A DNA stretch of 64,000 bases from Heliocidaris erythrogramma (lineage: Eukaryota > Echinodermata > Echinoidea > Camarodonta > Echinometridae): the NCBI GenBank assembly GCA_025617745.1, contig CM046869.1:19236994-19300993 (forward strand). Reading direction: 5' to 3'. Made by a program: the position numbers and the translations under genes. A model generated the notes under the pieces. The model was not told where the DNA came from, searched no databases, and saw only the letters and a list, made by a program, of their open reading frames with translations. This document shows positions 13,510-25,326 of the stretch, piece by piece (within the stretch, counting starts at the first letter, position 1; every line of letters starts with the position of its first letter).

Positions 13510-14384
13510 GTATAATGTTCAACAAATTATTGCTATATGCCCCATCACCGTTTTCCCCCCTAAGTGCCGCACTATTGTGAAGGGGTTCAACTTTAATCAC
13601 TGGCTGTATTTTGGGATTGTGTCCATAAATGACTTCCTGTCTGTTCCTGGCTACTAAGAATAGAAAAGTGACCTTCTTATATTGAGGTCACTGTGAGGAG
13701 GCATAAAGGCATTGACATTCATATTGAGTAGGGGGTTATTAATTTGGACCAGTTTCCCTGAGGGGAATTTAGGTGGAGTGATCTATTGTTTGTTTTTTGT
13801 TTATTTGTTATGCAAAAGGAATTTCCACAGGAGAAGCGCAAAATCAGCTAATTTTAGATTTTTACTAATAAAGATTGCTTTAATTGTTTCAAATAGCTAA
13901 ATACTCATTAAAAGAAACTGAAAAACTTTTTCCCCCATCTCATTCGGAATTTGCACAATTGAAGTTTGAAATTACATGACATTATTCTGGCTGTTTACTA
14001 AATATTTTAGGCAATGTAATGATTATGATGAAATAAATAGATTGTTCAATTTGTGTATCATGCATGGCATTAGCTTTATAGATAATTAGGTTGTCCATGT
14101 GATTTTTCACATACATGTAAGATATAAAATGCAATTTACCATACTATCACTCAATCACACCTGTTTGGTGTTTTGCTTTTGCTTGTCAATCCTTCACAGT
14201 GCCTTTAAAGGTTCTCCTTTTGATGGTTTAGAGAGATTATAGGTGACTAACTTATAAGTCTATCTTTTCAAGGATTTTAATTAGTAGAGGAACACTTTCA
14301 TAAATCTTCATGTATGCAATGAATAACCATTGAATGATCGAGTGAGTTCAAATATTACGTAATTCCGTTACCATAGCTATTATG

Positions 14385-14640
14385 CCAATTTGTAATATGG
14401 AATATTGTTTTAATAAAAATAAGAGAGTTATGATTTTTTAAAGTTGTAATCAATCAAACACAAATTGGCAACTCTGTGACGTATCTTGCGTGCTCCAATC
14501 CCATTTGCACTACACCCAAAAAACATTGATTACAACTTCAAAAATTCATAACTTTCTTATTTCTTATCGGATTTTGCTCAAACTTTACTTATTTTTCTTT
14601 TTTTTATTCAAATCAACTTAATGCCAGGGTTGATTTTCTA
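14385..14640. repeat. TTAA-foldback family remnant
   Basis: gagttatgattttttaaagttg and its inverted relative near 14525-14570 fold back around a tract with aattggcaactctgtgacg. The same words occur in the 43241-45350 element (cataactttcttatt, ttggcaact), so this is a decayed relative. Confidence 0.5.
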
Positions 14641-14796
14641 TTGGATGATACATGACATACATGCAGTACATGTATATAGTGTAAGATGCATGTTTCAAAA
14701 TGTTCAGATAATTATGATTTTCCATTATTTTCCATTATACCATCAATATCAAATCATACATGTACTTAAGATGATCTTTGAATGTTTTCATGGTGG

Positions 14797-14899
14797 AAGG
14801 ATAATTGAAAGGTTTATGGTTATCAACTCACGAAAGATCACAAACAGTCCTTTCAGGACCATCACATGGTGATAACCGTAAACCTTTCTATTATACATG
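14797..14899. repeat. ~100-bp foldback hairpin
   Basis: The left arm ataattgaaaggtttatggt and ttatca pairs with tgataaccgtaaacctttct and attat on the right. One copy only was noticed in the window. Confidence 0.5.
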
Positions 14900-15249
14900 A
14901 ACTTGTCACACAATCAATTCTCATGGACCTACCAACATTATGTCTATTTTCAAATTGATGAGATGAGTTTGAAAGAAAGACACATCAGCACTCAAGATTA
15001 TTGTATACACTATTAGTTATTCAGTTTAATAAAGCCCAATATGTTATACAGTATCTACATATAGATGTACTGTAGATACGTTTTGGCAAATGAAAATTCA
15101 ATCACATCCCCCCTCCCCCATGCTTGTGTGTTTGCAACTTCTCATTACTATCACTCTGATTGAATTTAACTTTAAGAGTTTACACAATTACTCTGTTTTG
15201 TTACTGAGAAGGTAGTCACTATGTGGGTGTCATTATGATATAATAACTC

Positions 15250-15560
15250 TTAATTACTACTAATAAATATTTTTGGCTGGCTCCGCTGGTCTTTTGAGCT
15301 GGTCTAAATGTCACTTTGGGGTCTGTCTGAGTCGGGAGTGAGCCGTTTTTAGCTGCCACCTCTGCCTCCATTCCTCGCAGATAGAGGCTGGAGGAAAAGA
15401 CAACCCCCTCCCCGGCTTCCTGTCACTCATCGTTGCCATGGCGACGGGGGCCAACACCGTCCCTATCGCATGCACCCATGCCCTCCTTCTCCCCTTCCCA
15501 TCCTCTCTCTCCCCCTCTCTCTTTCTCTCTCTCTCTCTTTTCTCCCCTCCAGCCCTGGCA
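15250..15560. promoter_or_regulatory. GC-rich, CpG-containing stretch with an X-box (RFX-type) motif
   Basis: This stretch is clearly more GC-rich than the flanks and ends in a CT-rich tract. GTTGCCATGGCGAC at 15432-15445 is one base from the palindromic RFX X-box consensus GTTGCCATGGCAAC. It may be a promoter or enhancer upstream of FKBP15, but no transcript or start site is visible. Confidence 0.3.
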
Positions 15561-17042
15561 ATGTTAAAACATTGGTATTTCCAGCTTTTTATTACGGGGA
15601 ACAATTTGTGGTGACGGGGAATTTTGAGCCTTTTCCTGAGCTTGAGCTCCGTCTTTGCCTCCACGTGATTCGATTAATCCAGTCATTGAATGTGAGTCAA
15701 GTTTTGGTCTAGAAATTGAACTTTCTCCAGCAATTTTTCCTCCAGTCTTGTTCTTTACTCATAATCAGCTGACATTTTCTGGGAGGAATATACTTTCTTA
15801 GAGCCTTTCTTAGAGAGGAGGAGTACATCTTTCTGATGGGAATCTTTTGGATTTATGTCTTGCCAAGATTTGTTGGAAAATCACTCCGTCTTTTGAATTT
15901 CGTTTAATAGAAAGCATTGTTTCATTGATGGAAGATGAAGACATCTTCTCATGTTAATGGAAATTTAACTTGTTTCTGCCACCTGTAACGTTAAATTGAG
16001 GAAATTGGATGGTCAGTGAGTGCGCTCTATAAAATTCTGCTGTGGTGCGAAGTACATGTAAACTGGCAAAAGCTGGCATTCAAAGTCCATCTCTAATTAG
16101 CACCTTGCATTAAATGGTGAGTGATTAGTCATCATTAATTTGTTCTTAGTTTTTATTGTCAGATATGTACACTCACATCCAGTGCTTTATCTTGGATGTT
16201 TAAAGGGGAAGTTCTCCCTGATATTAAGTTGGCTTTCATAAAAGCAGAAAATTGAGAGAAACGGGTAACTGAAAGTTTTAGGGAAATCCGGTAAAAAAAT
16301 AAAGGTATAAATTTTAAAAGTTGTGATCGATCAAACGCAAAATTCTGTGAGGTATCTTTCAAGAACTTCTCCCATTCGATCTGTACTAAAAAAAAATCAT
16401 AATTTTTTTATTTCTTCAAAGAACGTATTTGATTACATATGCACCTGAGATATAACCATTGCACATATTAGGTTCTTCCACAACCACTGTATGAAATGAA
16501 TCTATTCCTTCATCAATATTTCTGAAAAGTTCAGTACAATTCAAATGAGGGAGGTACAGTACTCAAAAATAACATCAAAGAGTTGGTGATGTGCTTTTAA
16601 ACGGGTACAGTCTTAGAAATTCATAACCGTCTTAATTCAAATTGGATTTTCCTCAAACTTTCACTTATCTGTTCATTTTTCTGCTTCATTTAAAGACAAA
16701 TTGATATCAGGATGGACTTCCAGTTTAGCATACATTTGTGTAGTCAAATATGATAGGGCCAATGATGTTCAGCTGAAATTATAATTGTTCTGTGTTTTGT
16801 GCTCTGTGTGGGAATGATGCAAATATATAAAAGTTATGTATCGACTAATACCCAAACCCGCAACCGCCATGTTCCATGAAGGACTTTGAATTTAAGGCCA
16901 AGTAAAATCAATTCCTAGTTTCTTGCCCCCTCCCCCTCCTTTGGCCTCCTCTTTTGGCCGCCTCTTTGTTTACATGTAATTCCAATTATTTGATTATGAT
17001 ACAAATGTGTCTTTTATTATATGAAAATAATGAAAAACCACA
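15561..17042. other. No gene recognised; remnant of the TTAA foldback family
   Basis: 16199-16400 (aaaggggaagttctccctga) and 16600-16735 (tgatatcaggatggacttcc) are opposite ends of a decayed foldback similar to that at 43241. The rest is unassigned. Confidence 0.4.
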
Positions 17043-17134
17043 TATTAGCTGTTGAGAGCCAGAAGGATGTTAACTCATATACCTTTCCACAGAATTACAT
17101 GTAATGTGCCCCTCTGGCTCTAAACAGACAATGT
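17043..17134. repeat. Hairpin element H1 (GCCAGAAGGGCGTTAAC family), diverged
   Basis: gctgttgagagccagaagga and ctctggctctaaacagac are inverted arms about 90 bp across, with a longer loop and point changes relative to H2 and H3. Confidence 0.7.
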
Positions 17135-18683
17135 ATGTAAATGCATACATTTACTGAAAAAGAGTGAAGAAAAATTAGGAATTCATGAAGACAAAAAACA
17201 AAAAAACTTTTACAAATGACAGTTTTTCACATTGAGATGAAGTAGAATAAGAAAAGAAAAAAAGAAAGGAATTTCTCTTAAAGAAATACACAATCAATAT
17301 AATTTATATACAATAGATGTGCACATTTAACTGAGAAAAAAGAAAAGAAACAAAATAAAACCACCATGACAAAAAAATAAAAAAAAAAAAATTGTTCATA
17401 TACAAGTTGTTTCATGGGCCTTTCAGCAAATATATTATAATTTTTTTCTAGTATCTGCGATAGGCCTACATAAACATGTACATTAGCAATACATGAAATA
17501 CATGTATACAATGTATGTACATGTACACTGTATCTGTATACTGCATATCCAAAATAAACATCCTGATATTCATCCACTAGCTGTCCCATGTGTATTATGA
17601 AAATGTCTCCCTCTATCAGAGGTTTAGTACCATGCAACTTTATATTCTTGAATGTAAACACCTGTGGAAAAACAACCAAACAACCAAACATGATAAACAC
17701 CCCCCCTACAATTTTTTTCCCGTCCGCCCTCCAAAAGTCGCTCAGGTGGGGGGGGGGGGGGGTGTGGGTATCAGGGCCTGTTTCCCTTCATAATTCTCTC
17801 ACAAGCAAAAAAAAAAAAGTTATTAGTTCTAAAAGTGGGGGGGGGGGGGGGGGGGGGGAAGCACGGGCCGGGACTGCCCCCCTCCCCCCATCCGCCACTG
17901 ATTATGACGTCACCCAGCTAGTCCAAAACAATGCGCAAAAAATGCATTACATGCATGCTTACTCTGCTTGTGCGCAGCTTATACTGATACTGTTTCATGT
18001 ATTTATAAAAGCCACATACTTGTCAGTCAAGTTATCGCCTTAAGTCAGCTAGTGAGCTTTCTTATACTATTATAGTGTACTTAGAGAAAAATTCAAATGA
18101 ATACAAAAGTTGTTGAATATTTTATCTCAGCGGAAAACTAAGTAAAATACTCATATTTCATACTTAAGTACTGAACTTCTGATAATATGTCATCAAATAT
18201 TGTGAGTAATCAATAAAAAAATAATTATCTGATTTGTCAGGAATATTTGATCTGTACTCTAAATCAAAGTGAAGCTCTCACAATGATTCAATGCTATTTT
18301 TTTTTTCAATATCAAAGAAAGGCACAATCTTTCCAGAGCATGTCACAGGTACATTGGATGAAAGACAATTTCAAGAATTGAACTTTTAAGGTGATTATAA
18401 AAGTTTCATACCATCTTATATTTACAAGTACTTTTACCAAATGAATGAAAATACAAGAGAAAGTAAAGTAATATTAAAAGAAAAGCATATTTTCTTTTAG
18501 CACTTGGAATGATCATTAATCTGTTCATATAATACTTTCTGTTGTGTTTTGTTGAGCATTTAAAAATAGATTCATGTTCAAAAACTCAGTTATAATGATA
18601 AATACATCATTTGTAGTGCGCGATCGATGTAGTACACTATTCCGAGGCGCAGAAGGATATAATATAAATAGAAATAATTTACA
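17135..18683. other. No gene recognised; G-rich low complexity
   Basis: Two G runs (about 17749-17762 and 17837-17858) fall within a C/G-rich repeat, with A runs at 17378-17390. Open frames over the G runs are artefacts. Confidence 0.45.
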
Positions 18684-18766
18684 TATCGTCTGTTTGAAGC
18701 CAGAAGGGCGTTAACTGTGTACAAATTAATATGAGTTAACAGCCTTTTGGCCCCAAACAGACGATA
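18684..18766. repeat. Hairpin element H2
   Basis: Arms start atatcgtctgtttgaagcca and end ccccaaacagacgat. Stem about 33 bp, loop about 15 bp. H3 begins only 68 bp further on. Confidence 0.85.
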
Positions 18767-18833
18767 AAGTGAATGAGAGAAGGGGGAAAACTAGAAGACA
18801 ATACAAAATGGTACAAGCCTTTGCAAAGATACT

Positions 18834-18918
18834 ATATCGTCTGTTGAGAGCCAGAAGGGCGTTAACTGTGTGTTAAAGTATATGAGTTAACGCCCTTCTG
18901 GCTCCAAACAGACGATAT
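18834..18918. repeat. Hairpin element H3, near-perfect
   Basis: atatcgtctgttgagagcca, gaagggcgttaac and the inverted gttaacgcccttctggctcc, aaacagacgatat make an almost perfect stem of about 33 bp. Confidence 0.9.
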
Positions 18919-21900
18919 GAAGAGTTTAATACCTTCACTGTACCAAATACCAAACTGATGGGTAATAATTATTATTTGAACAGACAGATGAAGTAGATTC
19001 CAACATTGTACCACATTATCTCACCGGAAAATTTGCTTAGTAAATGGACTCTTACAGTATTCATTATCAACTTTGAGAAAAAGTAAACTTGAAAGGAGAG
19101 AAAATGAGCAGTGTATACTTGAGATATATATCTTTAATGACATGTGGGAAGTATATCAAATTAGCAACCGAATGACTTCAATTACATGTAATGACTCAAA
19201 GAACAATTAGACAACTTAATGACTCGTGAGACGAATCGACTCTCGCATGAATCTGTGAAGGATTATGTTATCACAAATACGATTCTTATCATTTTGTCAT
19301 ATTGTGTCACGGGGGTGCATTAGAGGATCGGGACACTTGGTCGAAACTCGAGACTCAATACGAGATTAACATCAGACAATTCACTCCCAAAAGATGTATT
19401 CTGATCCCGAGAGGAATGCAATTATTTTTTTAGAATCTGATACAGTAAAGCCTATCTTTTTTCATCTCCGAATAAAATATGATGACTTGTTCTAAGCTTG
19501 TGCTAAAGTAATATGTTGTATTAGAATTATTGAAGATTCCCAGCTATCGTATAACTCATTTCAGTGTCATTATCATACGTGTCTTAAATGTGTTCTGTTA
19601 GAAATGACAAAGCACAGTTCTCGTGCTCATTCCAATTGTAACATTTCCAGTGCTTCAGATAGGATTATATTATTACCACTCTCCATCCTTGACACTACTG
19701 TTCTTTTAAATTACTGGTTTAAAAAGAAAATTACATTGATTCATTGGGTTAGAGATTTAGGATTTCAAGGATGAAACTTACTTGCCTGTGGCAGTGAGCG
19801 TGCTGTCGAAACGTAACATTTTCTTGGCCGTTGGAAGGAAATAATTACCACAATTCCTCTCCGGTAAGTCTGCTTACGTCAATCTCCCAACCGTTCCCAA
19901 GTTCTCCATTTTGTTGAATTTCCCCCATAGTTACACTGAAGTATATGTTTTTCAAGAATTGATGTTGTTGTATTTTATGTTATTGAAAACTTTTCTTTTT
20001 TTTGGGGGGGGGGGGTGGGAAGGGGACAGATTTGAATTAATATTGAAATAATTTCTGATAAATATACATTTTCCAGACTTTTCAATGTAAAGTGTTTCTT
20101 GCTTTTCATGATTCACATGTTTAAGTGATGCTTGAAAGAAATACATTTTTTGAAACATCTTTAATTAAAGTGCATTGAAAGTACTTCAGAGAAAAAAAAA
20201 GAACACACAGGAGTAGAGATAGGTTTAGCTCAGAAAGCACAAATTTTTGACGTTACAGGTATTTTTATGGTAATGACCTTCTGCTTAAAATCCACATTTA
20301 GCAAAATGGCTCAACGCACTTCTGCCCTTCTGCCAGCCTCATGATGATATCTTGTCCTGGGAACAAGAAGGGCGTAGGCTTTATGTTAAGTACTAAATAT
20401 ACATGTACATTAATAGTTTATGCCATTCTGTTGCAAACATATAAAGGTACATGTACAAGTATGTACCCTTTGGATAGTACTGGATTATCATAGAGAAATT
20501 TTCATAAACACATAGTTTCATAATCACACAGTATATGAGGAGTGTAGTTTCAGATAGTTCCACCTTAATCAACCATTTGTGATATATCCCAGACAATGAT
20601 CATAATTTACACAATATTGTTTGTACCCCTTTTGCAATATATTTATATAGAAAAAAGTACTCCATCAAATATTTCATCTTAAAGATCCATTCTGAGTGTG
20701 AAATGGAGCTGGGGTTAAAGGTCATATAATTTATCAATGTTAATTACCAGTGATATTGTGAATGATGTTTGAGAAAATTTGTAGTTCTGTCTCCCTGCGG
20801 TTAATCATTCCAGAATCTAATCAATTTGAACGTTGGCAAAAAGCTGGTCTTGAGAGAAAACAACTTCCTGAATGAATTTGTGCCTTTTATTAGCGTAAGA
20901 TATTGAAGTAAGCTAAATAAATGCAGATATCTTTTTGAAATTTACACTGAAGACAGATGAAATGTATTTCATGGTCTAATATAGATTCAGGAATGTTAAT
21001 TTTTATAAGACACAATTCACCGTTAGGCTGCTTAAACTATATTCTGTAAGAGGTACATGCCAAGTAACATGGTCTTTGTGTTACTTCTAAGATGTGCGCT
21101 TTCCCGTTTAAAGAAATATCCCTTTTCCAGTTATTCTCAACTGCTGTATCGTTCCTACTTATAAACATTTTAGTTTTCACTTTGCTTTTAAAACCTTTAT
21201 CATTTTCTATCATTCTTCTCTATATCTGACTCGCTCTCTCTCTCTTTCTGTCTCTCCGTGGCCTCTTCCTCAAGTTTCCCCTTCCCCTGCATTTCCTGTG
21301 ACTCATCGGCTGTCATTTTATGAGTTGCTGCTCTCCTCGCATACGTCTGTACACTTCCCTATGAGAAAGTTGTAGAGCTTGAGGTTTGGAGAGGGGGGGG
21401 GGGGGGGGGTGATGTAACGAACACCCCAGTTTTTTCCCCCCTCGTTCAAACTTGTGAGGATACCTTTCCTAATCCTTATTTAATCAATAATCTGTCCCAA
21501 ACGCGCTAGATTGCTTTTATTCCCCCCAATTCATGTGAAGCCTGTCTGAGGAAAGAGCTAGAAATAACTTAAGAAATAAACTATTTTTGACGATATATCT
21601 GTAGGTGTTGAGTGAGCGAGTGGGCAATAATTCGTATGCAGGGGCTATTGGCCAGGAAGAGCTAATTTTAAGTGTCACATTGCGGTGGGCATGTTGCATA
21701 TTAAATGGGCACATCCACTTTTGTTTGGATAATTCGAAGGTGAAGCTGCCTCGCAACTGGCGACCCTTCATACTGCCGTAGACCTTGTTTATGTTTTCTA
21801 CATCTCTTTTTTTGACTGGATTCAAGCCTTTTATTGGTGTGGGGCTGAACTCCCTGTGTACTAGTGCTACCTTGTGATTTTCTTGAAGGGGTGCCAACAC

Positions 21901-22296
21901 CAGACTAATGTACCATATTGCAAGCTTTATTACCCCTCCAAGGAGTCTGACTTAACTGAGGCCATCGTTTGGATTCCTCTTGGATTTATCGGACAATGTC
22001 TCTTGCCTTGAGTTCTTGGCAGAACTGTACCTACTTGGCATTATTAGATTAAGTTGAGGTGACTGCAAGAAAGAGCTCCAGAGATGTGTTAATTTGTAGA
22101 ACCTGGTGATCTTCTGCATTTACCAATCTTCTGATTCTTATAGCACCTGGATTGGAAATCTACAGCATTGGCAGTAGCTCTGTGAGATTCATCTGTGTAA
22201 AGGCATCATACAGTGTGCATATTTATCAGTTGTGATCTGCTGGTGTTGCCTCTTCATTCTCAAGGACAGTCTTTTTATACTCTTCAAGATAAGCAC
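18919..22296. other. No gene recognised
   Basis: Contains a G run at 20004-20014 and 21393-21408, CT repeats at about 21234-21255, and ACATGT words. 20300-20370 has gcccttctgcc and gaagggcgta in inverted order, perhaps a very decayed hairpin relative. Nothing codes convincingly. Confidence 0.45.
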
Positions 22297-23019
22297 TCCG
22301 TGGAAGAATATTAAACCAACTAAAAATTAAAAATCTTCAAAATTTGATCCAACATTACACATAGTTTTGTAACTATTGGAAGAAAAGGCTTGGGATCTGT
22401 TAACTGTAATACAAGAACTGATGCTCTTGATTCCCTGAGTACTGGGAAACACAAAATACCAGTAAATAAACCTTTGGAGTTCTTCAAGAAATTAATTCTA
22501 TGTTTGATCTAACATTATGTTGACAACTACAAAGTTCTGTTATGAGGGGAAGAATAGCCCTGGGATCTGTTGACTGTCATGCAGGAAACGATGTGCTGGA
22601 TTCCTTGAGTTCTTGGTAACCCTATCATCGGTCTCCAAAGCCTTGGATTGCCCTGAGACACTCGTCCCCCATATGACTAAAGAGGTCTGATAACTCTTTG
22701 GTAGGATTATATATATAGGTTTTTACCCTGCTCTGTCTTGTAAGCTGCCAGTCCGTATTCCAGTAAGCGACAGAAGGTGTCCAGTTGGGACTATTAGATT
22801 TCAAAACACAGAGGCGATCTTCGTTGATCCCTTCCTCTTTCTCTCTTCATCTCTTCATATATTTAGTACACTTATCCCTTGGCCCTACAGGATTTGCTGT
22901 TAAGCTTTAGAGTTTGGACTTAATGTATATCTGTGCCTGAGGAGTGTTGTGTTGACAAACATTATTTGTGATCATATGTCGATATTGTCAGAGCAGTCAG
23001 GAGCGGAAACCGTTGCAGG

Positions 23020-23030
23020 ATGTCTAAGAA
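23020..23030 (+). other. Candidate FKBP15 start exon (copy 1), speculative
   Basis: ATGTCTAAGAA is followed by gttagt, a plausible donor. Splicing to exon a (38338) would restore a Lys codon and give [12 protein letters not shown] in perfect frame. The phase fit has a one-in-three chance of being accidental, the intron would be 15.3 kb, and the acidic N-terminus I recall in vertebrate FKBP15 is absent. It lies inside a tandem duplication, so a second identical copy exists. Confidence 0.2.
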
Positions 23031-24533
23031 GTTAGTATTGTTGCCTTTCATGTTGTATTCATCATTTTTGTTGCATTGATCATAAGCATTATTGTTTCAA
23101 TGCATGTCTGCGTCATTTCGTAGAAAATACAACTTATGATCCTGAGTTGTGTTGATGACACTATATAAAGATCTCCATGTTATACAGTTGACCCGATATC
23201 TACTTCCTGCATTATTTCATCAAAGATGTAGGGTAAGGAATATATTTGCAAATTGGTTTTAGGTTACTGGTAGGTGTGGGGTTAGGTATATAAAGTTAGG
23301 TTCAGGGTTGAAGTTTGGAATTGCTTTAGTCTAGGATATTGATTGTGGAGTAATTGTCGCCAGAGCATGTGTGGTAGAACTGTACTGCAGGATCATTTTT
23401 AACACTAGTTTGGTGAATCATTAGATGTCTAGGATTTTGGTCAAACTGTTCTCATTTCCCTTCATTTCCTGCACAGACCATTGGTTAGGTGTTCCTGATG
23501 GAGATCTCTCTCGTTTACATGAGAGAATGAAAACAATTCTCAGGGGTGGTCACCCCCCCCCCCTCCTGTTTAGGCTCTTAAGTGCTCTAAAATGCAAATT
23601 TTCACTATTCGAAATACAAATTCTCGCTTGTTCGCTTCGCTCCCTCATGTACTAGTGCTTTAAAAGTACAATATTGCAGAAGATCTCTAAAAGGGTAGGT
23701 ATTATTTAGGCAGAGATTCCCCTTTGTTTTACAATAGATAATGTAAACTCCCTATAGGACCTGTAAAATTGCAGGGTCAGCAATTTAGGGGGAAGGGGGA
23801 AGGAAGCTTCTCCGTGGAAGAATATTAAACCAACTAAAAATTAAAAATCTTCAAAATTTGATCCAACATTACACATAGTTTTGTAACTATTGGAAGAAAA
23901 GGCTTGGGATCTGTTAACTGTAATACAAGAACTGATGCTCTTGATTCCCTGAGTACTGGGAAACACAAAATACCAGTAAATAAACCTTTGGAGTTCTTCA
24001 AGAAATTAATTCTATGTTTGATCTAACATTATGTTGACAACTACAAAGTTCTGTTATGAGGGGAAGAATAGCCCTGGGATCTGTTGACTGTCATGCAGGA
24101 AACGATGTGCTGGATTCCTTGAGTTCTTGGTAACCCTATCATCGGTCTCCAAAGCCTTGGATTGCCCTGAGACACTCGTCCCCCATATGACTAAAGAGGT
24201 CTGATAACTCTTTGGTAGGATTATATATATAGGTTTTTACCCTGCTCTGTCTTGTAAGCTGCCAGTCCGTATTCCAGTAAGCGACAGAAGGTGTCCAGTT
24301 GGGACTATTAGATTTCAAAACACAGAGGCGATCTTCGTTGATCCCTTCCTCTTTCTCTCTTCATCTCTTCATATATTTAGTACACTTATCCCTTGGCCCT
24401 ACAGGATTTGCTGTTAAGCTTTAGAGTTTGGACTTAATGTATATCTGTGCCTGAGGAGTGTTGTGTTGACAAACATTATTTGTGATCATATGTCGATATT
24501 GTCAGAGCAGTCAGGAGCGGAAACCGTTGCAGG

Positions 24534-24544
24534 ATGTCTAAGAA
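24534..24544 (+). other. Candidate FKBP15 start exon (copy 2), speculative
   Basis: This is the identical sequence in the second copy of the 1.5-kb tandem duplication. If the start exon call is right, the gene has two alternative first exons giving the same protein start. If it is wrong, both are intergenic. Confidence 0.15.
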
Positions 24545-25326
24545 GTTAGTATTGTTGCCTTTCATGTTGTATTCATCATTTTTGTTGCATTGATCATAAG
24601 CATTATTGTTTCAATGCATGTCTGCGTCATTTCGTAGAAAATACAACTTATGATCCTGAGTTGTGTTGATGACACTATATAAAGATCTCCATGTTATACA
24701 GTTGACCCGATATCTACTTCCTGCATTATTTCATCAAAGATGTAGGGTAAGGAATATATTTGCAAATTGGTTTTAGGTTACTGGTAGGTGTGGGGTTAGG
24801 TATATAAAGTTAGGTTCAGGGTTGAAGTTTGGAATTGCTTTAGTCTAGGATATTGATTGTGGAGTAATTGTCGCCAGAGCATGTGTGGTAGAACTGTACT
24901 GCAGGATCATTTTTAACACTAGTTTGGTGAATCATTAGATGTCTAGGATTTTGGTCAAACTGTTCTCATTTCCCTTCATTTCCTGCACAGACCATTGGTT
25001 AGGTGTTCCTGATGGAGATCTCTCTCGTTTACATGAGAGAATGAAAACAATTCTCAGGGGTGGTCACCCCCCCCCCCCCTCCTGTTTAGGCTCTTAAGTG
25101 CTCTAAAATGCAAATTTTCACTATTCGAAATACAAATTCTCGCTTGTTCGCTTCGCTCCCTCATGTACTAGTGCTTTAAAAGTACAATATTGCAGAAGAT
25201 CTCTAAAAGGGTAGGTATTATTTAGGCAGAGATTCCCCTTTGTTTTACAATAGATAATGTAAACTCCCTATAGGACCTGTAAAATTGCAGGGTCAGCAAT
25301 TTAGGGGGAAGGGGGAAGGAAGCTTC

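Larger units (their letters stand above)
22297..25326. repeat. Direct tandem duplication, 2 x ~1.515 kb (22297-23810, 23811-25326)
   Basis: The two copies look identical by eye except that a C run is 11 long in copy 1 (about 23552) and 13 in copy 2 (about 25066), which accounts for the 2-bp length difference. Both outer breakpoints share ctccgtggaa: it precedes gaat at 22297 and 23811, and taat at 25327. That is microhomology at the junction. The unit holds low-complexity C tracts, a degenerate TTAGG-like stretch (about 23260-23320) and no recognised gene. Confidence 0.9.

Noticed and set aside
17588..17800. CRISPR-like or bacterial content anywhere in the window
   Set aside because: No spacer arrays, ribosome binding sites or operon-like gene packing; the window is clearly animal nuclear DNA.
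17588..18043. 151-residue plus-strand open frame with poly-Gly
   Set aside because: Built on long G runs and C-rich repeat; no family resemblance.
18684..18918. Calling the hairpins microRNA genes
   Set aside because: Arms are multi-copy and diverge like repeats; without small-RNA data a miRNA call is not supported.
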